50,925 nt of DNA, from assembly GCA_903865745.1 (NCBI GenBank), contig CAIPKV010000061.1:1-50925 (forward strand), in the 5' to 3' direction. The notes beneath the pieces are model-generated. The model saw only the letters and a list, made by a program, of their open reading frames with translations, searched no databases and was not told where the DNA came from. Of the stretch, positions 44,558 to 50,925 are shown one piece after another. The DNA comes from an uncultured Verrucomicrobia subdivision 3 bacterium (lineage in GTDB: Bacteria; Verrucomicrobiota; Verrucomicrobiia; Limisphaerales; UBA11358). The translations under genes and the position numbers were made by a program. The number at the start of each line of letters is the position of its first letter. Position 1 is the first letter of the stretch.

Positions 44558-47008
44558 TCACCGTCCGCGTCTCGAAAAAGTCCCGTGATTGCTCGCCTTC
44601 AATAACGGACGCTGCGACGTTGGCAGCATTGAACCCGATGTCTTGAACATCGGCTTTGCCTCCGGTTGGGGTGAATCTTTTTGACGCGACGATTGCGCAT
44701 GTCCCCCCTGCCCGCGCGAATCCGGCCGACGCGACGACTGCGAACGCTCGTCCGAACGCTGCGAATTCTTCCACGGCGATTTGCCCGAAGACTGCGACGA
44801 CGGCCGCTTACCCTCCGGCCGATACGACGAAGGCCGCTTCTTTTGCTGACCTTGCTGCGGGCGCGGAGGCGCGGGCCGCAGCGGTTGCGGGCGCAACGGC
44901 GCCGGCTTGGAATCTTCCTGCGCGAGACAGAAATCCACCTGCTTCTTAAAACTGTCCACCTTCGCCACCTGCACCAGCAGTTTATCGCCGAGCTTGATCA
45001 CGCGCCGCGTGCGGCGGCCCACCAGATTGCGGCGGCGATCATCGAACACATAGAAGTCATCTTCGATGGTTGAGAGCGGCACCAGCCCGCTCATCGCCAG
45101 ACCCGTCACGTCCACGAAGAAACCGAAGTTCCGCACGTCCGTCACCAGCGCGGGATACTTAATCGGCTCCCCGGATTCAAGTTGCCCCTTCAAGAATGCA
45201 AACAACTTCACGTCCTTGCTATCGCGCTCCGCATCCGCCGAGTTGCGCTCCGTCACCGAAATATGTTCGGCCACCTCCTTGAGCGCCGATGCCTTCGCCG
45301 GTTGTTTATCGAACAGCGCGCGGTGCACCACCAGATCCGCGTAGCGCCGGATGGGCGACGTGAAATGCGTATATTTTTTCTTGGCCAACCCATAATGCCC
45401 CAGCGGCTCCACCGAATAACACGCGCGCATCAGCGATTTCAGGAACCCAATCTTCAAGGCCGACCCAATCGGCAGCGTCCCCAGCTTCGCCAGCAGTTTT
45501 TGCACCTCGGAAGCCTGGCTCAGATTCCCGCACTGCACGTTATGCGCCAGCACTTCCTGGCGATACTCCTGCAAGCGCCGCGCCTCCGGCTCCTCGTGCA
45601 CGCGATAAATCGCGGGCGTGCGCTGACTCATCAGCTTCGTCGCCACCGCCTCATTCGCGAGCAGCATGTACTCCTCGATCAGCTGATGCGACACGTCATT
45701 CTCATGCTTTTCAATCCGCAAAATCTTCCCCTGCTCGTCCAAACGAATCTTCGTTTCCGGGAAATCCAAATCCAGCGACCCGTTCTTAAAGCGATGCTTG
45801 CGAATCTTCTGCGCCAGCTGATGCGCCGCATGCAACATCGCCTCAATCGGATTATCCTCCTCCGGGTCACGCTGCAAAATCGCCAGCACCTGCGCATAAG
45901 TGAACCGCCGCTGCGAATGAATCACCGCCGCATGGAATTTCGTGCTCAGCACCCGCCCATCCGCCGACACCAAAAACTCCACGCACTTCGTCAGGCGATC
46001 CACATTCGGCTTGAGCGAGCACAACTCATTGCTCAGCGCCTCCGGCAGCATCGGGATCACGCGGTCCACCAGGTACGTCGAGTTGCCGCGCTTCCGCGCC
46101 TCCTCATCCAGCGCCGTGCCGGGCTTCACATAGTGCGACACATCCGCGATATGCACCCACAACCGCCATTGCTCCGCCGAAACCGGCTCCAGACAAATCG
46201 CATCATCGAAATCTTTCGCGTCGTCCGGGTCAATGGTCACCACGTTATGCGCCCGACAATCCAGCCGGCCGGCCAGATCCTGCGCGTGAACCACATTGCC
46301 AATCGCGTGCGCCTCCGCCAGCACCGGTTTGGGGAAATGGAGCGGCAAGTTATATTGGCGCAGCACCGACAGCATATCCACGCCCTCCGCATCCGGCGCG
46401 CCGAGCACCTCGATGATTTCGCCCTCCGGATTCGCATTGCGCTCCTCCCATTCGCGGAGTTCCACCACCACCTTGTCGCCGAGATTCGGACGACAGCCCA
46501 CATCGCGCGGCGGCGTCACATAGACATCATGCGGGATGCGCGGGTCATCCGGAATCACGTAGAGAAAGTTTTTACTTTGCGCCAGCGTGCCGACCAGTTG
46601 CGTGCGGCGCCGTTCCAAAATGCGCACCACCGTCCCCGTCTCAGTATCGCCCGGTTGAAACCGTTTCCCGTGCGAATCCCGGCGCACCAGCACGCGATCC
46701 TCGTGCAAGGCCGTGCCCGTAGCGCTCTCCGCAATGGCAATCTCCTTCAAGGTCGCGTCGTCCGGCTGCAAAAAACCTTTCCCCGCACGGTTCATGCGAA
46801 TGCGCCCCGGAATCAGGTCCGCATCCCGCGACGCCACATAGCGATTCCCCTTGATGCGCGCGATTTCCCCCGACTGTTCGAGTTTGCCGAGGGCGAGTTG
46901 CAATTCCTGTTGTTGGTTCGGGGCGCAGTGGAGCAAGGCCAGCAGTTCCGGCACATTCGCCGCCACGTATTCTTTCTGGGCCAGCAACTGGAGGATTTGT
47001 TCTCTCAT
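44558..47008 (-). CDS. rnr: Ribonuclease R (RNB-family 3'-5' exoribonuclease)
   Basis: An 816-residue RNase R. A helix-turn-helix-like start is followed by two cold-shock domains (about 65-230), the RNB catalytic domain with TIDPDDAKDFDDAI (about 262-275, the Asp cluster that binds Mg) and the S1 domain (about 640-720) containing NFGFFVDVTGLAMSGLVPL (quoted in part). The last 100 residues are Arg/Lys/Gln/Ser/Pro-rich and low in complexity, a known feature that aids structured-RNA degradation. The full catalytic set is present, so it should be active. It is monocistronic and faces the glycan operon tail to tail, 19 bp apart. Confidence 0.95.
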   Translation of the reverse strand: MREQILQLLAQKEYVAANVPELLALLHCAPNQQQELQLALGKLEQSGEIARIKGNRYVASRDADLIPGRIRMNRAGKGFLQPDDATLKEIAIAESATGTALHEDRVLVRRDSHGKRFQPGDTETGTVVRILERRRTQLVGTLAQSKNFLYVIPDDPRIPHDVYVTPPRDVGCRPNLGDKVVVELREWEERNANPEGEIIEVLGAPDAEGVDMLSVLRQYNLPLHFPKPVLAEAHAIGNVVHAQDLAGRLDCRAHNVVTIDPDDAKDFDDAICLEPVSAEQWRLWVHIADVSHYVKPGTALDEEARKRGNSTYLVDRVIPMLPEALSNELCSLKPNVDRLTKCVEFLVSADGRVLSTKFHAAVIHSQRRFTYAQVLAILQRDPEEDNPIEAMLHAAHQLAQKIRKHRFKNGSLDLDFPETKIRLDEQGKILRIEKHENDVSHQLIEEYMLLANEAVATKLMSQRTPAIYRVHEEPEARRLQEYRQEVLAHNVQCGNLSQASEVQKLLAKLGTLPIGSALKIGFLKSLMRACYSVEPLGHYGLAKKKYTHFTSPIRRYADLVVHRALFDKQPAKASALKEVAEHISVTERNSADAERDSKDVKLFAFLKGQLESGEPIKYPALVTDVRNFGFFVDVTGLAMSGLVPLSTIEDDFYVFDDRRRNLVGRRTRRVIKLGDKLLVQVAKVDSFKKQVDFCLAQEDSKPAPLRPQPLRPAPPRPQQGQQKKRPSSYRPEGKRPSSQSSGKSPWKNSQRSDERSQSSRRPDSRGQGGHAQSSRQKDSPQPEAKPMFKTSGSMLPTSQRPLLKASNHGTFSRRGR

Positions 47009-47078
47009 GGCTAACGACTATGGCACAAAGCCCCGCCGCATACGACTGGATAATTTTCGGCACACCGGAAACGGTTTT

Positions 47079-47201
47079 AGCCACAGATGCCCACAGATGA
47101 AACACAGATGAGGGGAGAACCATTTTACCCGCAGATTACGCAGATTTTCGCAGAATGATTTGCGTTCAGGTTAATCGGCGGGCATCTGTGAAATCTGCGG
47201 G
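47079..47201. repeat. Dispersed intergenic repeat with ACAGATG and CGCAGATT motifs
   Basis: Three ACAGATG copies at 11- to 12-bp spacing (about 47082-47110) are followed by CCCGCAGATT (47128-47137) and its exact inverse AATCTGCGGG (47192-47201), with CGCAGATTTTCGCAG between. This is the kind of text seen as scattered intergenic repeats in many bacteria. It lies upstream of rnr and could fold on the 10-bp arms, but the loop is over 50 bases. Confidence 0.6.
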
Positions 47202-47591
47202 CAAAGCCGGTGCCGCCGCCTGATTGCCTCGTTTCGGTTCAAAACCACCGGAAATCTTAGTTTTACCACGCTTTACCCCAAAAATAGCAACGACTTCCGC
47301 GACGCCAGTAGGTAAGTCCGTGATCAAAGTAGGTACTTTCATCTCAACAGTACCTACTTCTGTCATCAAATTACCTACTTTCAACCCGCCAGTACCTACT
47401 GCCACGTCCAAAGTACCTACAGATGCCTCGCCAGTACCTACTGGCAGACCGGACTTACCTACTTTCGTCACGAAAGTACCTACTTCCGTCTCGCCAGTAC
47501 CTACTTGTGTCCCGCTTTTACCTACCGGCGACGCTCTTTTAGACACGTTTTTGGAGGCTTTATGAGCCTTTGCACCTTCATTGACATGCAC
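47166..47591 (-). CDS. Possible heptad-repeat protein over the second 21-bp array
   Basis: A 141-residue frame starting at GTG 47591. After a basic N terminus (HKASKNVSKRASP, about 10-22) it consists of heptads of the type VGTGETE, VGTFVTK, VGKSGLP and VGTLDVA, ten or more in series, ending VPTLITD and LPTGVAE, then an unrelated tail over the dispersed repeat. There is no signal peptide and no known domain. The plus strand is open over the same array as VPT heptads (47224-47565). Because both strands are open by virtue of the 21-bp period, coding is not established. Confidence 0.25.
   Translation of the reverse strand: MHVNEGAKAHKASKNVSKRASPVGKSGTQVGTGETEVGTFVTKVGKSGLPVGTGEASVGTLDVAVGTGGLKVGNLMTEVGTVEMKVPTLITDLPTGVAEVVAIFGVKRGKTKISGGFEPKRGNQAAAPALPADFTDARRLT
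47305..47535. repeat. Array of eleven 21-bp units with AGTA-NN-TACT cores
   Basis: Exactly 231 bp = 11 x 21 with no indels. The core is AGTACCTACT, self-complementary arms AGTA/TACT around a CC centre, followed by an 11-base variable part. The first two units carry the inverted centre: unit 2 has AGTAGGTACT, the exact reverse complement of the core, and unit 1 has AGTAGGTAAG, the exact reverse complement of unit 8's CTTACCTACT. Units 2 and 3 form a perfect 11-bp hairpin (47327-47337 with 47349-47359, 11-base loop). The first two bases of many units alternate CC and AA. The array lies about 300 bp from rnr and 170 bp from the next plus-strand gene. Confidence 0.95.
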
Positions 47592-47705
47592 TTATGACTC
47601 TTTAGACCGACCAAAAACGGCTTCAATAATAAATGAAGTATTAGCTCGCTACTTCAGACAAACAGCCGCAAGGTCAGTGATAAGCCAAATTCCAAACAAA
47701 AATAT

Positions 47706-48338
47706 ATGACTCTCCAAATCGCCCCCATCCACGTTTCCCTCGCCTTCGCCCAGTTTGGTGATTTAGATACCGTCAAGTTTGCGAAGGGCGTCGTCAAGCT
47801 GATGGGTGAAAATATCGTGCTCTTTGCCGACCCCACCGTGCCGCTGATTAGCATCAGCGCGGCAATCCTGTCGTTTGAGACCGCCATCACCGCCACGCAA
47901 CAACAAGGGACCGCTGCGACCGAAGATAAAAACATCAAAAAGGCGTTACTCGTTAATCTCCTCCGCACCCAAGCGGGCTACATCCAAGCCTTACTCGGTC
48001 TCACTGAAGCGACCGTACTCCTCTCCGGTTTTACCGTCGCGAACATCGGCCATCATGCAGCGGTTGTCCTGGTCCCACCGGTCATTCTCGGCCTCAGCAA
48101 TCCCGCGAGCACCCAAATCGGCGTCTCCCTCCAAGGTTCGCCCGGCGCGACCGGCTATGATTTACGAGCCAGCGTGGATGGCGCCCCGCCTGTCCCCTGC
48201 GGTCATTATTCCTCCACGCGCGGCATCGTTATTCTCGGCTGCAAACCCGGTTCCACGCTGGCCATCCAAGCGCGCGCCTGCGCGGGTAATAATCAAGTCA
48301 GCGCCTGGAGCGATCCCGTCAGCCACATGTCCACGTGA
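47706..48338 (+). CDS. Hypothetical protein, possible C-terminal fibronectin-III-like fold
   Basis: A 210-residue protein. Residues 1-115 are mostly alpha-helical and rich in Ala, Leu, Thr and Val (KFAKGVVKLMGENIVLF, LLRTQAGYIQALLGLTEATV). From about 125 the sequence turns to short strands with GVSLQGSPGATGYDLRASVD and GHYSSTRGIVILG (quoted in part) and ends WSDPVSH, the spacing of a fibronectin type III-like domain, which I recall from Verrucomicrobiota proteins but cannot verify. No signal peptide is present. It starts at ATG 47706 about 40 bp after a short AT-rich leader. It faces the serine recombinase gene tail to tail and may be cargo of that element. Confidence 0.6.
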   Translation: MTLQIAPIHVSLAFAQFGDLDTVKFAKGVVKLMGENIVLFADPTVPLISISAAILSFETAITATQQQGTAATEDKNIKKALLVNLLRTQAGYIQALLGLTEATVLLSGFTVANIGHHAAVVLVPPVILGLSNPASTQIGVSLQGSPGATGYDLRASVDGAPPVPCGHYSSTRGIVILGCKPGSTLAIQARACAGNNQVSAWSDPVSHMST

Positions 48339-48382
48339 AGCGGGGGCGGCGAGGTGATTGGTTTTATCGGGGAAGTCCGCCC

Positions 48383-49873
48383 TCACCCTAGCCCTAACCT
48401 CTGCTGGTTTTTGCACTGTTCTATAGAAGTAGGCAGCGATGAATAGGTTATGTCAATTTCTCCATTGCCGATTATGATCTTTTCGATGAGGGCTTCGACA
48501 TTTTGCCGCTTCTCTGCCGGCGGCATTTTTGGCCACCTTTTGTGCAAAGAATGGGACTCGTTCAAAACGTCATCCGCGGACAGCTTGTTTATCTTCAATA
48601 AATCCACCTCAGCTTCCAGCTTTGGTAGTCGGGAGTTCAACTGTTTCATCTGTTCTTCGGCGGGCGCGTAAAGGTCTCGGAAACCGTCGCCGGAAATCTG
48701 CTTGTTCAAATACAACTGGTGCGTCTGGTGCATTTCCTCCCGCACTTTCTGAATCTCCCGCTGGTGGACTGCCAGCAAGGCGGACTTTTCCGCCAGATTC
48801 TTTTCCGCCGCCTGCAAATGGCTGGCAATCCGCCCGGGCTGTCCAAAAAACGTCTTCAATTCCGAAAGGATGACGTTTTCCAAATCCACAATCGCAATCT
48901 TGTTGCAGCATTTCCGGCAAAAGTATTTTGGGCTGTTGGCGGCAACATACATTTTATGACCGCACGAACAATGTGCCAGGCCGCTAAACAGATGCACCGG
49001 CGGCTTGCCGGGCTTTTTATATGCCTTCAATTGTGCGGCGATGATTTCGTTTACCTGATTCCATAAATCTTCGGTAACAATCGGCGGACATTCGACCCGA
49101 CCCCATTCGCTTTCCGGTTTGAGTTCGGTGCGCCATGTTCCAATCAGACGCATGGTGTTGAACACATATACGCCCTTGGCGCTGGATTCATTCAATATGC
49201 GTTCTATGGAAGTGTCCCGCCAAATGTTTCCCTTGCGCGTGCGATAGCCGGCGGCGTTAAGTTCTTTGGCAACTTGTCCCTTGCGGCGAAACTTTAAAAA
49301 TAATTCGTAGGCTTTGCGGCGGATGGCGGCTTCTTCGGGTTTGATGACCAGCTTGCGATCTTTCCATTCGTAGCCATAGGGCGATGTGCCATTGATGGAC
49401 TTGCCGAGCTTGGCGCGAGTCAACACCGACGCGTTAACACGTTCGGTGATTTCCTCCCGCTCCCACTGTGCGAACACGCCCAGCAGATGAAAAAACATCC
49501 GGCCACCGGCGGTGCTGGTGTCAATCGCCTCGCTCAAAGAAATCAAGTCGGCATCATGCTTGTTAAAGAAATCTGAAAAATCTTCCAGTTCGCGGCGGTT
49601 GCGGGACAGGCGGGCGAGCTTGGAAAAAACGAGGCCGGTGATATGGCCGCGTTCAACATCCTTCATCATGCGCCGGGCTTCCGGGTTTTGCATGACGGCT
49701 TTGCCGCTTTGCCCGGCCAAATTATAAAGCTCTCTGACCTCCCAGCCCCGGCTCTTGGCGTAGGCGCGGGCGCGCTCTTCGTGGTGTTCGGGGCTGTCCC
49801 CTTTGGCCTGGTCTTCGGTGCTGACGCGAATCCAGATGCCAACCGGCTTGTTCAAGGCATGGTTGTCCTTCAT
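48383..49873 (-). CDS. Large serine recombinase
   Basis: A 496-residue serine integrase/transposase. The N-terminal resolvase domain (about 10-150) has catalytic Ser18 in IWIRVSTEDQ, with SKLARLSRNRRELEDF near 84-99. The recombinase domain (about 165-270) includes the LNAAGYRTRKGNIW segment, followed by a zinc ribbon with CSCGHKM and FCRKCC (about 310-335), a long coiled coil (about 340-430) and a C-terminal helical tail. All parts are those of phage/ICE integrases. It could integrate an element, but att sites cannot be recognised by eye. Genes to its right are small and mobile-type, supporting an accessory island. Confidence 0.93.
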   Translation of the reverse strand: MKDNHALNKPVGIWIRVSTEDQAKGDSPEHHEERARAYAKSRGWEVRELYNLAGQSGKAVMQNPEARRMMKDVERGHITGLVFSKLARLSRNRRELEDFSDFFNKHDADLISLSEAIDTSTAGGRMFFHLLGVFAQWEREEITERVNASVLTRAKLGKSINGTSPYGYEWKDRKLVIKPEEAAIRRKAYELFLKFRRKGQVAKELNAAGYRTRKGNIWRDTSIERILNESSAKGVYVFNTMRLIGTWRTELKPESEWGRVECPPIVTEDLWNQVNEIIAAQLKAYKKPGKPPVHLFSGLAHCSCGHKMYVAANSPKYFCRKCCNKIAIVDLENVILSELKTFFGQPGRIASHLQAAEKNLAEKSALLAVHQREIQKVREEMHQTHQLYLNKQISGDGFRDLYAPAEEQMKQLNSRLPKLEAEVDLLKINKLSADDVLNESHSLHKRWPKMPPAEKRQNVEALIEKIIIGNGEIDITYSSLPTSIEQCKNQQRLGLG

Positions 49874-49945
49874 ACACTACTTCTTGGCAAAGAACGAAAG
49901 CTGAATCAAGCACGAATTGAAATTTTCTGAAATACAAATTACGCA

Positions 49946-49980
49946 AACAAAAAACCGGCACACGCTGGCATTGTGCCGGT
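49946..49980 (-). terminator. Rho-independent terminator
   Basis: A 9-bp perfect stem ACCGGCACA/TGTGCCGGT with a 9-base loop, followed on the minus strand by TTTTTTG. It lies 17 bp past the stop of the small downstream-coded protein and before the recombinase start, so it ends that small gene's transcript. Confidence 0.92.
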
Positions 49981-49996
49981 ATTTCGCCTCTCTAAA

Positions 49997-50353
49997 TTAA
50001 GCAAGGCCGCCTTGCGCGTCGGCGATGATGCTCTTGATTAACTGCGCGTCCCGGCCTTTGACTTTCTTGCCGGCTCCGTCGCCCCAATCTAAAAACCAAA
50101 ACTCAACCCCGCCGCCGTCTTGGTCGTAATAGCGGAATTCTTCGGCGGGGCCGCCCCACGAAATTTGATAGCGCCAATAGCCCGGATGTATGCCGAAAGT
50201 GTCCGCCGCCACCCGGTCCACGCAAAGCCCGTATTCTTCCAATCGGCCAAGATTTTTCACCTCAACGCCGTAACCCGCCTGGGAAAGTTTTCGCAAATCG
50301 GACATGCGGGACGCAAAGGCATCGGCAACCCTGTCCTTACATTTTATATCCAT
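49997..50353 (-). CDS. Uncharacterised small protein of mobile-element type
   Basis: A 118-residue soluble protein. Its middle reads RYQISWGGPAEEFRYYDQDG and EFWFLDWGDGAGKKVKG, which I recall from small accessory proteins on plasmids and conjugative elements of several phyla; I cannot verify this here. It has no signal, membrane segment or known catalytic motif. A hairpin terminator follows it. Upstream, about 108 bp away on the same strand, is the truncated gene below, so the two may once have been a pair. The ATG at 50353 is the only sensible start. Confidence 0.65.
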   Translation of the reverse strand: MDIKCKDRVADAFASRMSDLRKLSQAGYGVEVKNLGRLEEYGLCVDRVAADTFGIHPGYWRYQISWGGPAEEFRYYDQDGGGVEFWFLDWGDGAGKKVKGRDAQLIKSIIADAQGGLA

Positions 50354-50460
50354 TTTTTAATGAGCGCCGCCACCAGCTAGCGGCGGGGAAAATAACATTA
50401 TGATAAAGGCGTTAAATTTCCCATGAGCGGCACAAGCGCGATTGCGCCGCCGAGTGAGAT

Positions 50461-50590
50461 TCATTCCGCTACCGTGACGGGAACCAAGTCCAAATTTTCG
50501 GGCAAATCTTCCAGCGGGATTTTTTCCCAGCGAGAAGTTGAATAGTAGCCTTGTTGCTCAAACCGCTTGCACCACTGGTAGGCATATTTT
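50461..50590 (-). pseudogene. C-terminal remnant of a gene cut by the IS1380-family element
   Basis: On the minus strand an open frame runs in from the element boundary and ends in a TGA at 50461-50463. It reads KYAYQWCKRFEQQGYY and then STSRWEKIPLEDLPENLDL, ending LVPVTVAE, about 42 residues with balanced composition. There is no start codon; the frame runs straight out of the predicted insertion point at about 50591. The upstream part would lie beyond the right-hand end of the element, outside the window. I do not recognise the family. The reading is inferred from frame integrity and from an element end abutting it. Confidence 0.55.
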
Positions 50591-50925
50591 ACCCCATATT
50601 TCCCAAATAAACTTCACAAGCAGGAGTTAGTGGCATACAATAAAGCCGCATAAACAAAGGCTTTCATCTATGTCCAACCAACGAAAAACCGAGAATCCAA
50701 CGGGTGCAGGCATAAAACCGGGTCTGCGGATGGCTTTTGATAGTCGGTTGAAGCTGGAGTTTCACGGTTCCAAGATCACGTCTGATGCCGGGTTGCTGGC
50801 CTATCGGGAACTGGATGCGGCACTGGGTCTAACCGATCTGGGTGAAAATCTGTTGAGTGATGGTCGGACGGGTAAGAACACGCAACACTCGATGGTAGCG
50901 CAGATGCGGCAGTCCATCTTCAGCC
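50591..50925 (+). mobile_element. IS1380-family insertion sequence, left part (continues off the right edge)
   Basis: The transposase start (next entry) and a sharp change from coding to AT-rich text at about 50591 define the left end. CCCCATATTTCCC begins there and could be part of the terminal inverted repeat, but the right end is not in view, so neither the repeat nor the target duplication can be confirmed. About 80 bp of untranslated leader precedes the transposase. Confidence 0.6.
50670..50925 (+). CDS. IS1380-family transposase, N-terminal part
   Basis: An open frame from ATG 50670 continues past the window end; 85 residues are seen. The sequence has the family's opening block LKLEFHGSKITSDAGLLAYR (at its 20-residue limit) followed by ELDAALGLTDLGENLLSDGR and HSMVAQMRQS. 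These match the start of DDE-type IS1380 transposases. No catalytic Asp/Glu triad lies in this part. It is missing its C-terminal three-quarters only because the window ends. Confidence 0.88.
   Translation, partial: MSNQRKTENPTGAGIKPGLRMAFDSRLKLEFHGSKITSDAGLLAYRELDAALGLTDLGENLLSDGRTGKNTQHSMVAQMRQSIFS

Noticed and set aside
45182-47014. 610-residue plus-strand frame over rnr
   Set aside because: Antisense of RNase R; Arg/His/Leu-rich and with no recognisable motif.

Overview
The window looks like chromosomal DNA of a Verrucomicrobiota bacterium, probably from the Pedosphaera/Limisphaerales side. This is inferred from an ECF sigma factor beside a kinase-WD40 protein, a small verrucomicrobial-type zinc-ribbon protein, weak Shine-Dalgarno sites and alternative starts, heptad-rich repeats, and an otherwise standard tuf-secE-nusG-rplKAJL-rpoBC locus. 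No 16S gene is present to confirm it.

Layout. 1-5200: a 7-bp tandem array, an ECF sigma factor, a zinc-ribbon protein on the opposite strand, a Ser/Thr kinase-WD40 receptor and a secreted proline/valine heptad protein. 5300-9600: M20 peptidase, outer-membrane barrel, YhbY-like RNA-binding protein, Maf, tRNA-Leu and two small membrane proteins. 9700-22800 (minus strand): the core information-processing cluster tRNA-Thr, tuf, tRNA-Trp, tRNA-Ser, secE, nusG, rplK, rplA, rplJ, rplL, rpoB, rpoC, with clear hairpin terminators after tuf and rpoC and an attenuator-like hairpin between rplL and rpoB. 22900-30700 (minus): SulP transporter, PaaK-like ligase overlapping a XerC/D recombinase, alpha/beta hydrolase and topoisomerase III. 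31090-31488: an array of nineteen exact 21-bp units, each with a palindromic core. 31600-39400: feoAB, DUF192 lipoprotein, thioredoxin lipoprotein, a DHPS-like pterin-binding protein, an EgtD-like methyltransferase, a DUF420/Sco pair and an RlmD-type rRNA methyltransferase. 39400-47000: a three-gene envelope-glycan operon (DUF2723-TPR, GT4, WecA/MraY-like) and RNase R. 47000-50925: a second 21-bp palindromic array, an unknown protein, a large serine recombinase, small accessory genes, and the start of an IS1380-family element that cuts a gene.

How it fits together. Most genes are housekeeping. The feo pair imports ferrous iron; the sigma factor and kinase form a probable one-gene-each signalling pair; the 39.4-44.5 kb operon probably builds a lipid-linked surface glycan; the right end is mobile or accessory DNA.

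The best candidate for something undescribed is the pair of 21-bp palindrome arrays (31090-31488 and 47305-47535). They share no sequence but share one design: a strict 21-bp period, a 10-14-bp self-complementary core and a variable linker. In the first, core arms covary, and nearly all non-Watson-Crick pairs are G.U only when read on the plus strand, suggesting a structured plus-strand RNA. The strict multiple-of-three period also leaves several frames open as heptapeptide repeats, so a protein explanation remains possible.
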